A DNA stretch of 64,000 bases from Stutzerimonas chloritidismutans AW-1 (GCF_000495915.1 NZ_AOFQ01000006.1:62001-126000), one strand, 5' to 3'. Shown: positions 25,480 to 34,782, counted from the first letter of the stretch. Translations and numbers: made by a program. The notes: generated from the letters alone by a model not told the origin.

Positions 25480-26811
25480 ATGACCGAAAAGCCGAACAAC
25501 GACCAGCCCAGCAGCGTAACGCTGGCCTCGCGCCGCAGCTTTCTCAAGCACTCGATCATTGCCGCCAGCGGCGTCGCCCTGTTCGGCGGCATGTCCCTGG
25601 GCATGCGTTCGGCCGCCTGGGCTGCAGGTGGTGATGTGGAGACCAGCAAGGCCAAGCTCGGCTTTATCGCCCTGACCGACGCCGCGCCGCTGTTCGTCGC
25701 CGCCGAGAAGGGCTTCTTCGCCAAATACGGGATGACCGAGGTCGAGGTACTCAAGCAGTCCTCCTGGGGCACCACCCGCGACAACCTGGTGCTCGGCTCG
25801 GCGAAGAACGGTATCGACGGCGCGCACATCCTCACGCCGATGCCCTACCTGATCAGCGCCGGCATCGTCACGCCGAACAACCAGCCGGTGGCCATGTCGA
25901 TCCTCGCGCGGCTGAACCTGTCCGGTCAGTGCATTTCGGTCGGCGAGGAATATCGCGACCTGAAGATCGGCCTCGACAGCACCCCGTTCAAGGCCGCACT
26001 GGAAGCGAAGAAGGCCAGCGGCAAGAAAGTCAGCGCAGCGATGACCTTCCCCGGCGGCACCCATGACCTGTGGATGCGCTACTGGCTGGCGGCAGGTGGC
26101 ATCGACCCGAATGCCGACATCAACACCATCGTCGTGCCGCCGGCGCAGATGGTCGCCAACATGAAGGTCGGCAGCATGGACACCTTCTGCGTCTGCGAGC
26201 CGTGGAACGCCCAGCTGATCAACCAGAAGATCGGCTACACCGCCAACACCACCGGCGAGCTGTGGCACAACCACCCGGAGAAGGCCTTCGCCCTGCGCAG
26301 CGACTACGTGGCCGCCAACCCCAACGCGGCCAAGGCGCTGACCATGGCGATCATGGAAGCCCAGCAGTTCTGCGAGAAACCGGAGAACAAGGAAGAAGTG
26401 GCGAAGATCTGCTCGCAGCGCAAGTGGATCGGCGCGCCCTACAAGGACATCGTCGACCGCATGAAGGGCAACTTCGCCTACGGCACCGGCAAGGTGATCG
26501 AGAACCATCCCGAGCAGATGCGCTACTGGGACGACCACGCCTCCTACCCGTTCCAGAGCCACGACCTCTGGTTCCTGACCGAGAACAAGCGCTGGGGCTA
26601 CCTGCCGGCCGACTTCGACAGCCAGACGCTGATCGCCAAGGTCAACCGCGAAGACATCTGGCGCGCCGCCGCCGGCGAGCTGAACCTGCCCGCCGAACTG
26701 ATCCCGACCTCCACCTCCCGCGGCGTGGAGAAGTTCTTCGACGGCAAGGTATTCGACCCCGAGAACCCGCAAGCCTACCTGGACAGCCTGACCATCAAGG
26801 CCATGGCCTGA
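25480..26811 (+). CDS. nrtA: Nitrate/nitrite ABC transporter substrate-binding protein (NrtA/CmpA family)
   Basis: This 443-residue precursor has a Tat-type signal (SRRSFLKHSIIAASGVALFG) and an NrtA/CmpA-type binding domain: LGFIALTDAAPLFVAAEKGF, TPMPYLISAGI, CVCEPWNAQLI and DLWFLTENKRWGYLP. It would bind nitrate, nitrite or cyanate in the periplasm; nitrate is favoured by the adjacent NIT-ANTAR regulator. AAAGGAAAA lies upstream of ATG 25480. It is the first of three transporter genes. Confidence 0.9.
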   Translation: MTEKPNNDQPSSVTLASRRSFLKHSIIAASGVALFGGMSLGMRSAAWAAGGDVETSKAKLGFIALTDAAPLFVAAEKGFFAKYGMTEVEVLKQSSWGTTRDNLVLGSAKNGIDGAHILTPMPYLISAGIVTPNNQPVAMSILARLNLSGQCISVGEEYRDLKIGLDSTPFKAALEAKKASGKKVSAAMTFPGGTHDLWMRYWLAAGGIDPNADINTIVVPPAQMVANMKVGSMDTFCVCEPWNAQLINQKIGYTANTTGELWHNHPEKAFALRSDYVAANPNAAKALTMAIMEAQQFCEKPENKEEVAKICSQRKWIGAPYKDIVDRMKGNFAYGTGKVIENHPEQMRYWDDHASYPFQSHDLWFLTENKRWGYLPADFDSQTLIAKVNREDIWRAAAGELNLPAELIPTSTSRGVEKFFDGKVFDPENPQAYLDSLTIKAMA

Positions 26812-26837
26812 TAACCGCAACCCGCGAGGAAAAGCCC

Positions 26838-27707
26838 ATGAATGCCAACGTCAAACTGCAGCCCGCCACCGCCGAGCCGGTATCGATCGTCCGCCCTTCC
26901 CGGCTCGCCGCACTGGCTCGGCGCAGCGGCCGCTATGCGGTGCAGCAGCTGGTGCCACCCCTGGTGATTTTGCTGGTACTCGGCTTGATCTGGGAGATGC
27001 TCTGCTCCGGCGCAGACGCCGCGCTGCCGCCGCCCTCGCAGGTGGTCGCGGAAACCTGGGAGCTGATCATTGATCCGTTCTACGACAACGGCGGTAATGA
27101 CGTGGGCCTGGCCTGGCAACTACTGGCGAGCCTGCAGCGGGTTGCGGTGGGCTATATGCTGGCGGTGGTCGCCGGCGTCGGCCTCGGCGTGCTGATTGGC
27201 CAGTCGGACTGGGCCATGCGCGGTCTCGATCCGATCTTCCAGGTGCTACGCACCGTGCCGCCACTGGCCTGGCTGCCGCTGTCGCTGGCGGGTTTCCAGG
27301 ACAGCCACCCCTCGGCGCTGTTCGTCATCTTCATCACCGCGATCTGGCCGATCATCATCAATACCGCGGTAGGCATCCGCAACATCCCACAGGACTACCG
27401 CAACGTCGCCCAAGTGCTGCAGCTCAACGGTTTCGAGTACTTCAAGACCATCATGCTGCCGGCCGCCGCGCCTTACATCTTCACCGGCCTGCGTATCGGC
27501 GTCGGCCTGTCGTGGCTGGCGATCATCGCCGCGGAGATGCTCATCGGCGGCGTCGGCATCGGCTTCTTCATCTGGGATGCGTGGAACGCCTCGCGCATCA
27601 GCGACATCATCCTCGCGCTCGTCTACATCGGCGTGGTCGGCTTCGTGCTCGATCGCCTGGTGGCCTTCGTCGGCCAGCGCATCACCCGCGGCATTCCGGC
27701 CAACTGA
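26838..27707 (+). CDS. nrtB: Nitrate-type ABC transporter permease (NrtB)
   Basis: This 289-residue inner-membrane permease has about six helices, starting near residue 38 (VPPLVILLVLGLIWEML), and the EAA-like loop NVAQVLQLNGFEYFKTIMLP. The segment RTVPPLAWLPLSLAGFQDSH is typical of NrtB/SsuC permeases. ATG 26838 has GAGGAAAA upstream, 26 bases after the nrtA stop. A longer in-frame opening to the left is a shadow of nrtA. Confidence 0.9.
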   Translation: MNANVKLQPATAEPVSIVRPSRLAALARRSGRYAVQQLVPPLVILLVLGLIWEMLCSGADAALPPPSQVVAETWELIIDPFYDNGGNDVGLAWQLLASLQRVAVGYMLAVVAGVGLGVLIGQSDWAMRGLDPIFQVLRTVPPLAWLPLSLAGFQDSHPSALFVIFITAIWPIIINTAVGIRNIPQDYRNVAQVLQLNGFEYFKTIMLPAAAPYIFTGLRIGVGLSWLAIIAAEMLIGGVGIGFFIWDAWNASRISDIILALVYIGVVGFVLDRLVAFVGQRITRGIPAN

Positions 27708-27718
27708 GGAGCAACGCC

Positions 27719-28501
27719 ATGAGCTATCTCTCCATCGAACACCTGGACAAGAGTTTCGTGCGCGGCAACCTTGCCTCGCAGGTGCTCAAGGACATCAACC
27801 TGAACATCGCCAAGGGCGAGTTCATCTCCATCATCGGCCACTCCGGCTGCGGCAAGTCGACGGTGCTGAACATCGTCGCCGGGCTGCTCGACCCCAGCCT
27901 CGGCGGCGTGATCCTCGACGGCAAGGAAGTTCGCGGCCCCGGCCCGGAACGCAGCATGGTGTTCCAGAACCACTCGCTGCTGCCCTGGCTGACCGTCTAC
28001 GAGAACGTCGAAGTGGCAGTGAACAAGCTGTTCAAGCGCAGCATGAACAAGCGCGAACGGCGCGACTGGATCGAGCACAACCTGGCGCTGGTGAACATGG
28101 GCCATGCGCTGAACAAGTATCCGCAGGAAATCTCCGGCGGCATGAAACAGCGCGTCGGCATCGCCCGCGCGCTGGCGATGAAGCCCAAGGTGCTGCTGCT
28201 CGACGAGCCGTTCGGCGCCCTCGATGCACTGACCCGCGCGCACCTGCAGGACGAGGTGATGAAGATCCAGAAGGACCTGGGCAACACCATGATGATGATC
28301 ACTCACGATGTCGACGAAGCCGTGCTGCTTTCCGACCGCATCGTGATGATGACCAACGGCCCCTCGGCGACCATCGGCGAAATCCTCGAGGTGAAACTGC
28401 CGCGCCCACGCGACCGCATCGCCCTCGCCGACGACCCCGAGTACAACCACTACCGCCGTGCGGTGCTGAGCTTTCTCCACGAGCGCCATCGCCTGCACTG
28501 A
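27719..28501 (+). CDS. nrtD: Nitrate-type ABC transporter ATP-binding protein (NrtD type)
   Basis: This 260-residue ATPase has Walker A GHSGCGKSTVLNIVAGLL, the Q-loop in MVFQNHSLLPWLTVYENV, the signature ISGGMKQRVGIARALAM, Walker B VLLLDEPFGALD and the H-loop MITHDVDEAVLLSDR. It lacks the extra binding-protein-like domain of NrtC, so NrtD/NasD is the better comparison. ATG 27719 has GAGGAGC upstream. No nitrate or nitrite reductase gene follows in the window. Confidence 0.9.
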   Translation: MSYLSIEHLDKSFVRGNLASQVLKDINLNIAKGEFISIIGHSGCGKSTVLNIVAGLLDPSLGGVILDGKEVRGPGPERSMVFQNHSLLPWLTVYENVEVAVNKLFKRSMNKRERRDWIEHNLALVNMGHALNKYPQEISGGMKQRVGIARALAMKPKVLLLDEPFGALDALTRAHLQDEVMKIQKDLGNTMMMITHDVDEAVLLSDRIVMMTNGPSATIGEILEVKLPRPRDRIALADDPEYNHYRRAVLSFLHERHRLH

Positions 28502-28510
28502 GCGCATGCC

Positions 28511-28540
28511 ACCGCCGCCGTCTCGTGCGCTGGCGGCGGT
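28511..28540 (+). terminator. Hairpin after the nitrate transporter operon
   Basis: ACCGCCGCC and GGCGGCGGT form a perfect 9-bp stem with a 12-base loop, ten bases after the stop codon. There is no T run, so termination is uncertain. Confidence 0.4.
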
Positions 28541-28587
28541 TCGGCGTATCCTTGCCAGCACTTCTGCTCAGCCGTCGCAAGGTCGCC

Positions 28588-28986
28588 ATGCCCGTCTACG
28601 TCGAATCCGTCACCCAGCCCAGCCCGCAGGATTTAACCGATCTGGCGAAAATCTACGCCGACGCCCCCGAATGGCTGCTGACGCCCTATGACAGCGCCGA
28701 AGCGCTGATTGAGGCGGCGCTGGCCGATGGCAGCCTGATCGCAGGCCGGTTCAATGACCGTCTGCTCGGCGCCGCCCTGCTGCGGCGCGGCGACGAAGCC
28801 TGGCGCCTGTCGCACCTTTGCGTACGTAAGGTCACCCGCAAGCGCGGCGTCGGCCGCCGGCTGCTCGAAGAAACCCAACGGCTGGCCAGTGAAGCCGGCA
28901 AGCCGTTGCGCCTGGCCGCACCCGCCGGTCATCTGGAAGCCAGCGCCCTGGCTGCGCGAACGCATCTGCCGCTGGATTCGCTCTAA
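28588..28986 (+). CDS. PanZ-like GNAT acetyl-CoA sensor
   Basis: This 132-residue single GNAT domain begins MPVYVESVTQPSPQDLTDLA and has the acetyl-CoA-binding segment LCVRKVTRKRGVGRRLLEET (R/Q-x-x-G-x-G/A type). The overall form matches the PanZ/PanM family, which in enterobacteria binds acetyl-CoA and promotes PanD maturation and inhibition. Whether the pseudomonad protein acts on PanD is uncertain. The ATG at 28588 is supported by the family start; it stands alone before asmA. Confidence 0.8.
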   Translation: MPVYVESVTQPSPQDLTDLAKIYADAPEWLLTPYDSAEALIEAALADGSLIAGRFNDRLLGAALLRRGDEAWRLSHLCVRKVTRKRGVGRRLLEETQRLASEAGKPLRLAAPAGHLEASALAARTHLPLDSL

Positions 28987-29126
28987 GTCGCCCACGCGAT
29001 ATCCGCTGCGCCCTGCCTGATCCGCCGACGGGGCGCGCTTGCCGCCCGCCGCGGCCAGCTGCGGAACCCGCACCCGCAACGGCACTCCAACGCCGACCGC
29101 GTTCCCGACAAGTGCAGGCACGGGGC

Positions 29127-29132
29127 TATACT
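29127..29132 (+). promoter_or_regulatory. -10 element upstream of asmA
   Basis: TATACT lies 38 bases before the asmA start codon. A weak -35 (near CCGACA at 29105-29110) is 16 bases upstream. Confidence 0.4.
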
Positions 29133-29170
29133 CGGCACTTTTCAGATCGTTCATCTACAAGGACTCGTCC

Positions 29171-31393
29171 ATGAAATCGCTCGGCAAAATCCTGGGTCTG
29201 GTCTTTCTCGGGCTGTTGCTGATCGTCGTGGCGGCGGGCTTCGCCCTGACCCACCTATTCGATCCCAACGACTACAAGGACGAGATCCGCGACCTGGCAC
29301 GCAGCAAGGCCGGCCTCGAACTGGACATCAAAGGTGACATCGGCTGGAGCCTGTTCCCCTGGCTCGGTCTGGAGCTGCACGAAACCACCCTGGCCAGTGC
29401 GCAGACGCCCGAGCAGCCTTTCGCCGACCTGCGCATGCTCGGCCTGTCGGTGCGGGTGATGCCGCTGCTGAGCCGCGAAGTGCAAATGAGCGACATCACC
29501 GTCAACGGCCTCAACCTGACCTTGAGCCGTGACGAACAGGGCCGCGGCAACTGGGAAGGCGTCGGCCAGCCGGCCAAGCAGGCAGAACAACCAGCGCCAA
29601 CCGCCGAGGCTAGCGAACCACCGGCCGAACCGGATGAAGCTCCCGCTTCGCGCAGCAAGCCATTGACCCTGGACATCGACAGCCTGACCGTCAGCGACGC
29701 ACGGGTCACCTACCACGACGCCAAGACCGGCCAACAGTACAGCGCCGAAAGCATCGAGCTCACGACCGGCGCGATCCGCGAAGGCAGTCCGATCCCGCTC
29801 AAGCTCAACGCCTTCTTCGGCAGCAACAAGCCGGTGATGCGCGCGCGCACCGAACTGCAGGGCGCGCTGCGTTTCGACAACCAGCTCAAGCGCTACCAGT
29901 TCGAAGACATGCGCCTGTCCGGCGAGGCTTCCGGCGAGCCGCTGCAAGGGCAGACACTGACCTTCAGCGCCCAGGGCCAGCTGCTGGTCGATCTCGCCGC
30001 GCAGATCGCCGAATGGAACAGCCTCAAGTTCACCGCCAACCAGCTGCGCGGGCTGGGCGAGCTGAAGGCACGCGATCTGGACAAGGAACCAAAGATCAGC
30101 GGCGCGATGACCGTCGCGCAATTCAACCTGCGTGAATTCCTTCAGGGCACCGGCCAGCAGCTGCCGGCCATGGCTGACGCTGCCGCACTGAGCAAGGCCG
30201 AACTGGTCAGTCGTCTGAGCGGTACGCCGAACAGCCTGGCGCTGGAAGAGCTGACTCTGAAGCTCGACGACAGCACCTTCACCGGCCGCCTCGCCGTCAG
30301 CGACTTCGCCCGCCAGGCGCTACGCGTCGACCTCAAGGGCGACCGCTTCGATCTGGACCGCTACCTACCGCCGCCGAGCAAGGAGCAGGCGGCCGAGGCA
30401 GCGCGCAAGAGCGAGGTCAAGAGCACCCAGGCCAGCGCGATCGGCAGCGGCACCACACCATTGCCCAACGCGCCGACCCAACAGGCCTGGAGCGAGGCCT
30501 CAGTGTTGCCGGTGGATCAGCTGCGCAAGCTCGACACCGAGATCAACCTGGCCATCGGCAGCCTGACCGCAATGAAGATCCCGCTGGACGGCTTCAACCT
30601 CAAGGCTCGTACCCGCAACGGCCTGCTGACCCTGCAGGAAGTGCGCGGCGGACTGTATGGCGGCCGCCTGGACGGCTCGGCCAGCCTCGACGTGCGCCCG
30701 GCATTGCCATTACTGACCGTGCAGAACCGTTTCAATGGCGTGCCGGTCGAGCGCTTGCTGGAAAGCCAAGGTGAGGACGTGGTGGTCAAGGGGCTGCTCA
30801 ACCTGGATGCCGACCTGCGCACACAGGGCAACAGCGAGAAGGCCTGGATCGACAACCTCAACGGCAAGGTCGGCTTCATCATCGACAACGGCGTGCTGGT
30901 CGATGCCAACCTCGAGCAGCAGCTGTGCCGCGCCATCGCCACGCTCAATCGCAAGCCGCTCGCCAGCGACCCACGCAGCAAGGACACGCCGTTCCGCGAA
31001 CTCAAAGGCAACCTGACGCTGCGCAACGGCGTGGCCAGCAACCCCGACCTCAAGGCCAGCATTCCGGGCCTGACCGTCAACGGTAACGGCGATGTCGATC
31101 TGCGCGTGCTGGGCATGGACTACCGCGTCGGCATCGTCATCGAAGGCGACAAGGGCGCCATGCCGGACCCGGCCTGCCAGGTCAACGAGCGCTACGTCGG
31201 CATCGAATGGCCGCTGCGCTGCCGCGGCCCGCTGGAGCTGGGCGCCAAGGCCTGCCGCTTCGACAACGACGCCCTGGGCAAAGTCGCGGCGCGACTGGCC
31301 GGCGAGAAGCTCAACGAGAAAATCGAAGAGAAGCTCGGCGACAAGGTCAGCCCCGAGCTCAAGGACGCGCTCAAAGGCCTGTTCAACCGATGA
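29171..31393 (+). CDS. asmA: AsmA family protein
   Basis: This 740-residue protein has an N-terminal membrane helix (about 5-25) and the AsmA N-terminal domain: LFDPNDYKDEIRDLARSKAG, LDIKGDIGWSLFPWLGLELH and a C-terminal AsmA_2 repeat region with GLLNLDADLRTQGNS and LRNGVASNPDLKASIPGLTV. A low-complexity Pro/Ala/Glu stretch is at about 135-160. AsmA-like proteins form long periplasmic bridges linked to lipid transport and outer-membrane homeostasis. It overlaps mutY by ATGA, as in other pseudomonads. Confidence 0.93.
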   Translation: MKSLGKILGLVFLGLLLIVVAAGFALTHLFDPNDYKDEIRDLARSKAGLELDIKGDIGWSLFPWLGLELHETTLASAQTPEQPFADLRMLGLSVRVMPLLSREVQMSDITVNGLNLTLSRDEQGRGNWEGVGQPAKQAEQPAPTAEASEPPAEPDEAPASRSKPLTLDIDSLTVSDARVTYHDAKTGQQYSAESIELTTGAIREGSPIPLKLNAFFGSNKPVMRARTELQGALRFDNQLKRYQFEDMRLSGEASGEPLQGQTLTFSAQGQLLVDLAAQIAEWNSLKFTANQLRGLGELKARDLDKEPKISGAMTVAQFNLREFLQGTGQQLPAMADAAALSKAELVSRLSGTPNSLALEELTLKLDDSTFTGRLAVSDFARQALRVDLKGDRFDLDRYLPPPSKEQAAEAARKSEVKSTQASAIGSGTTPLPNAPTQQAWSEASVLPVDQLRKLDTEINLAIGSLTAMKIPLDGFNLKARTRNGLLTLQEVRGGLYGGRLDGSASLDVRPALPLLTVQNRFNGVPVERLLESQGEDVVVKGLLNLDADLRTQGNSEKAWIDNLNGKVGFIIDNGVLVDANLEQQLCRAIATLNRKPLASDPRSKDTPFRELKGNLTLRNGVASNPDLKASIPGLTVNGNGDVDLRVLGMDYRVGIVIEGDKGAMPDPACQVNERYVGIEWPLRCRGPLELGAKACRFDNDALGKVAARLAGEKLNEKIEEKLGDKVSPELKDALKGLFNR

Positions 31394-32457
31394 GCCCCGA
31401 GCAGTTCGGCGCGGCGGTCCTCGACTGGTTCGACCGCCACGGCCGCAAGGATCTGCCCTGGCAGCAGAACATCACGCCGTACCGGGTGTGGGTGTCGGAG
31501 ATCATGCTGCAGCAGACCCAGGTCAGCACCGTGCTCGGTTACTTCGACCGCTTCATGGAGGCGCTGCCCAGCGTCGAGGCGCTCGCCGCCGCCGAGGAAG
31601 ATGAGGTGCTGCACCTGTGGACCGGGCTCGGCTACTACAGTCGCGCACGCAATCTGCACAAGACCGCCAAACTCATCGTGGCCGAATACGGCGGCGTGTT
31701 TCCGGCGGATGTCGACCAGCTCGCCGAATTACCGGGCATTGGCCGCTCCACGGCCGGCGCCATCGCCAGCATCAGCCTGGGCCTGCGCGCGCCGATCCTC
31801 GACGGCAACGTCAAGCGCGTGCTGGCCCGCTACGTTGCGCAGGACGGCTATCCCGGCGAGCCGAAGGTGGCACGCCAGCTGTGGGAGGTGGCTGAGCGTT
31901 TCACCCCGCAGCAGCGCGTCAACCATTACACCCAGGCGATGATGGATCTCGGCGCCACGCTGTGCACCCGCAGCCGCCCGAGCTGCCTGCTCTGTCCACT
32001 CAAGGACGGCTGCCGCGCCCATCTGCTCGGGCGAGAAACCGACTTCCCGGTGCCCAAGCCACGTAAGGCGCTGCCGCAGAAACGCACACTGATGCCGCTG
32101 CTGGCCAATCGCGACGGCGCCATCCTGCTCTATCGGCGCCCGTCGACGGGCCTGTGGGGCGGGCTCTGGAGCCTACCGGAACTGGACGACCTCGCCGCTC
32201 TCGACCCATTGGCCGCGCGGCATGCGCTGCAGCTCGAGGAGCGCCGCGAACTGCCCGGCCTGACCCACACCTTCAGCCATTTCCAGCTGGCAATCGAACC
32301 CTGGCTGATCAGGGTCAAGTCCGCGCCCGACGCCGTGGCCGAGGCCGACTGGCTCTGGTATAACCTCGCCACCCCGCCGCGCCTCGGCCTTGCCGCGCCA
32401 GTAAAGACACTGCTCAAGCGCGCCGCCGCTGAATTGAATGCAGGAGAAAACCCATGA
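31390..32457 (+). CDS. mutY: A/G-specific adenine glycosylase MutY
   Basis: This 355-residue DNA repair enzyme removes adenine mispaired with 8-oxoguanine. The helix-hairpin-helix segment is [18 protein letters not shown] with catalytic Asp in [12 protein letters not shown]; the cysteines of the iron-sulfur cluster are in [17 protein letters not shown] and nearby. The C-terminal NUDIX-like domain ([29 protein letters not shown]) recognises 8-oxoG. It is coupled to asmA upstream and yggX downstream by 4-base overlaps. Confidence 0.96.
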   Translation: MSPEQFGAAVLDWFDRHGRKDLPWQQNITPYRVWVSEIMLQQTQVSTVLGYFDRFMEALPSVEALAAAEEDEVLHLWTGLGYYSRARNLHKTAKLIVAEYGGVFPADVDQLAELPGIGRSTAGAIASISLGLRAPILDGNVKRVLARYVAQDGYPGEPKVARQLWEVAERFTPQQRVNHYTQAMMDLGATLCTRSRPSCLLCPLKDGCRAHLLGRETDFPVPKPRKALPQKRTLMPLLANRDGAILLYRRPSTGLWGGLWSLPELDDLAALDPLAARHALQLEERRELPGLTHTFSHFQLAIEPWLIRVKSAPDAVAEADWLWYNLATPPRLGLAAPVKTLLKRAAAELNAGENP

Positions 32458-32726
32458 CCCGCACCGTGAACTGCCGCAAGTACAACGAAGAACTCCCCGG
32501 CCTCGAGCGCCCGCCGTTTCCAGGCCAGAAAGGCGAGGACATCTACAACAACATTTCCAAACAGGCCTGGGACGACTGGCAGAAGCACCAGACCATGCTG
32601 ATCAACGAACGCCGGCTGAACATGATGAACGCCGAAGACCGCAAGTTCCTTCAGGGCGAGATGGACAAGTTCTTCTCCGGCGAAGATTACGCCAAGGCCG
32701 AAGGCTACGTGCCGCCGAGCGAATGA
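32454..32726 (+). CDS. yggX: Oxidative damage protection/iron trafficking protein YggX
   Basis: This 90-residue protein matches Ygg[21 protein letters not shown], a [12 protein letters not shown] segment, [20 protein letters not shown] and [10 protein letters not shown]. It protects iron-sulfur proteins and DNA from oxidative damage, consistent with its overlap with the iron-sulfur enzyme gene mutY. A palindromic hairpin (GTCCGGA/TCCGGAC, 32749-32773) follows. Confidence 0.96.
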   Translation: MTRTVNCRKYNEELPGLERPPFPGQKGEDIYNNISKQAWDDWQKHQTMLINERRLNMMNAEDRKFLQGEMDKFFSGEDYAKAEGYVPPSE

Positions 32727-32778
32727 CCGTCGACTGCGCTAAGCGCCCGTCCGGATTAAATATTTTTCCGGACCACGC

Positions 32779-32807
32779 TTGACAGGTAAAAGCCAAATCC
32801 GTCTAAT
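32779..32807 (+). promoter_or_regulatory. Sigma70 promoter of tRNA-Phe
   Basis: A perfect TTGACA (32779-32784) and TCTAAT (32802-32807) are separated by 17 bases, about 12 bases before the mature tRNA 5' end. Confidence 0.8.
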
Positions 32808-32818
32808 AGCGCCCCGTT

Positions 32819-32894
32819 GCCCAGGTAGCTCAGTCGGTAGAGCAGGGGATTGAAAATCCCCGTGTCGGCGGTTCGATTCCGTCCCTGGGCACCA
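32819..32894 (+). tRNA. tRNA-Phe (GAA)
   Basis: The 76-base gene has a closed acceptor stem (GCCCAGG with CCTGGGC), an encoded CCA end, the T-loop GTTCGATTCC and anticodon GAA at 32852-32854 in a GGGGATTGAAAATCCCC arm. It follows yggX, as in other pseudomonads. No duplicated 3' end that would mark an integrated element was found nearby. Confidence 0.98.
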
Positions 32895-32903
32895 CTAATA
32901 CCG

Positions 32904-32942
32904 AAAAACCCCAAGCGAAATTAACCTCCTTGGGGTTTTTTA
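32904..32942 (+). terminator. Intrinsic terminator of tRNA-Phe
   Basis: AACCCCAAG and CTTGGGGTT form a stem with an AT-rich loop, followed by a run of T residues ending at about 32941. A matching A run on the 5' side could let it work in both directions. Confidence 0.9.
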
Positions 32943-33271
32943 TTGCCTGCGATTTGTGCCAGCGGCGCGCTGCGCTCCAGCCCCGCCTTCCGGAATGGCT
33001 TGACGGCATTCACACGGAAGCATCCTCCCAGCATCGCTGGCATCCTGTGATCTTCCGCAAGCCGCTCACCGGCTGAAGCTCGGATACCGAGCGGCAGCCA
33101 CGCCACGCCACGCGGGACAACCGCAAGCCACGCATGCACGGCCAGGCCTTATCACTTCATCGCTCCGACTTCATTCTGCGCTAGGCTGCTGCTAACTGGG
33201 CGGGCCAGAGCCGGATGTTGCCCGGCCGCGTGAACTGCCAAGGAATGCCGCAAAGCGCAAGGAGCCGAACG
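32943..33271. other. Gene-free stretch after tRNA-Phe
   Basis: About 330 bases without a convincing gene, repeat or att-like duplication of the tRNA. Only the ribosome binding site (AAGGAG near 33259) of the next gene is clear. Confidence 0.6.
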
Positions 33272-34051
33272 GTGCACAGGATTCTCTCGATTCTGCTGAT
33301 ATGGCTGTTGTCGAACGCCGCCCCGGCAGGCGCGGCGCAGTGGCGTTTCGTGACCGAAGACTTCCCGCCGTTCACCTATCCGGCTGACGCCCCGGCCAGC
33401 GAAACCGCAGGCGTTGGTGCGGCCGGCCCGTTTGTAGAGGTGGTACATGCGATCTGCGCACGCTTGCAGCACCAATGCACGATCACACTGTATCCCTGGC
33501 AGCGCGCATTCCGCCTGGCCGAACAGGGACAGGTGGACGGAATATTCACACTGACACCTTCACCGCAGCGCGAGCAGATGTTCCACATCAGCCGGATGCT
33601 GGTCACTTCTCGCTACAGTGTTTTCGCCCAGGCCGAGAGCAGCTTCGTCTTCAACCAACCAGGTGATGTGGCGGGCCGGCTGGTTGGCGTCTATGGCCCA
33701 TCCGGCACCTCTTACGTGCTGTCCGAGCGCCTCAAGTCGGTGCCCGACGTACGCCTGCACCTGACTACCGACAATCGCCGACTGCTGCGCATGCTGCAGT
33801 CCGGGCGCTTCGGTGTGGACGGCCTGGCGGTGCTCAATCAGGATGTTGCCTGGCACCTGATCGAGGAAGAGCGACTTGCCGATGTGCGCGAGGCTGGCGA
33901 AATGGGCCCGATCAGCTATGGCATCGGTCTTTCGCGCAAGACGGTGAGCGCGGCACAGTTCGAAGCGTTCGAGCAGGCGCTGGACGCGGCAATAGCCGAT
34001 GGCACAGTGCCGAAGATCCTGCGCCGGCACCAACTCGAAGCCGCCTTCTGA
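33272..34051 (+). CDS. Orphan family-3 solute-binding protein near the siderophore operon, copy A
   Basis: The product (259 residues from GTG 33272, with AAGGAG 7 bases upstream) has a signal peptide (LSILLIWLLSNAAPAGAA) and an SBP_bac_3 domain: WRFVTEDFPPFTYPA, CTITLYPWQRAFRLAEQGQ, RMLVTSRYSVFAQ, VYGPSGTSYVL and NQDVAWHLIEEE. It is strongly similar to the gene at 39222-39989 on the far side of the TonB receptor operon. No permease or ATPase genes adjoin. The ligand is unknown. Confidence 0.85.
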   Translation: MHRILSILLIWLLSNAAPAGAAQWRFVTEDFPPFTYPADAPASETAGVGAAGPFVEVVHAICARLQHQCTITLYPWQRAFRLAEQGQVDGIFTLTPSPQREQMFHISRMLVTSRYSVFAQAESSFVFNQPGDVAGRLVGVYGPSGTSYVLSERLKSVPDVRLHLTTDNRRLLRMLQSGRFGVDGLAVLNQDVAWHLIEEERLADVREAGEMGPISYGIGLSRKTVSAAQFEAFEQALDAAIADGTVPKILRRHQLEAAF

Positions 34052-34200
34052 GCGTTACGCGCGCCATGGCAAGGCGACGGTTCGGCGTATTTCTCGCCAT
34101 GCGTGATCGACCGCCATTTCGCCAACGCTGACGGTTCATCTGAGACCTGGCGCCGATCAGGGCAGCGACCAGCCTGTTACCCTCGCCCGCTCCGAACCGC

Positions 34201-34692
34201 ATGGATGCCCTCATGCTGCGCTACCTGCTTGCCGCCCTGCTCATAACTGCCATGCCTGCCTCCGCCGAATCGTTCGACTGCCGGGTGATCGGCATCGCCG
34301 ATGGCAACACCTTCAGCTGCCGGACCAACGTGGGTGAACGGTTCAGGGTCCGGCTGGCGGAAATCGACACCCCGGAGCTCAAGCAACCCTACGGCAGCCA
34401 GGCCCGGCAAGCGCTCTCCGACCACATCTTCGGCAAGAACGTGACGCTCGTAGTCAAGGGCCGCGATGACCTGGGGCGGACCCTCGCGCGAGTCGGCGTT
34501 GGCAACATCGACGTCAATTCGGAGATGGTCAGGTCTGGCGCAGCCTGGGCGTATCGCGGTCACCTTGACGACCGCTCGCTGCTCAATCTGGAGGCGGTCG
34601 CCCGGGAGTTCCGGCGCGGCCTGTGGTCATTGCACAAGACCGAACAGCAACCGCCATGGGAATGGCGCGAGCAGATGCGCCAGAGCCGCTAG
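34201..34692 (+). CDS. Exported thermonuclease-like (SNase) protein with one substituted metal ligand
   Basis: The 163-residue product has a signal peptide (about 5-22, ending ASA) and one staphylococcal-nuclease domain. The conserved Arg, Asp and Glu are present in VRLAEIDTPELKQP, and the second Arg in DDLGRTLARVGVG. The usual DGDT motif reads DGNT (IADGNTF), so the position equivalent to S. aureus Asp21, a calcium ligand, is Asn. Activity may be reduced or altered. A second ATG at 34213 is an equally possible start. It stands alone between a binding protein and the Fur-regulated operon. Confidence 0.85.
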   Translation: MDALMLRYLLAALLITAMPASAESFDCRVIGIADGNTFSCRTNVGERFRVRLAEIDTPELKQPYGSQARQALSDHIFGKNVTLVVKGRDDLGRTLARVGVGNIDVNSEMVRSGAAWAYRGHLDDRSLLNLEAVAREFRRGLWSLHKTEQQPPWEWREQMRQSR

Positions 34693-34763
34693 CCCGGCCC
34701 GCAGGCTCAGCCCTGTGGGTAACGGGCGGAACGGCCATAGCCGGCGGAAAACAGCCAAAGCTT

Positions 34764-34782
34764 AATGAAAGTAATTTACATT
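34764..34782 (+). promoter_or_regulatory. Probable Fur box before the TonB receptor
   Basis: AATGAAAGTAATTTACATT is an imperfect 19-bp palindrome (AATG...CATT outer arms, AA/TT inner pairs) matching the Fur site pattern, in an AT-rich stretch 50 bases before the receptor start. Iron repression fits the operon content. Confidence 0.6.

Noticed and set aside
26070..26837. Long N-terminal extension of nrtB
   Set aside because: It is an out-of-frame reading of nrtA; the true start at 26838 has GAGGAAAA and the family N terminus.
32819..33271. tRNA-Phe as an integration site with a genomic island to its right
   Set aside because: No integrase, no repeated tRNA 3' end, and the following genes look chromosomal.
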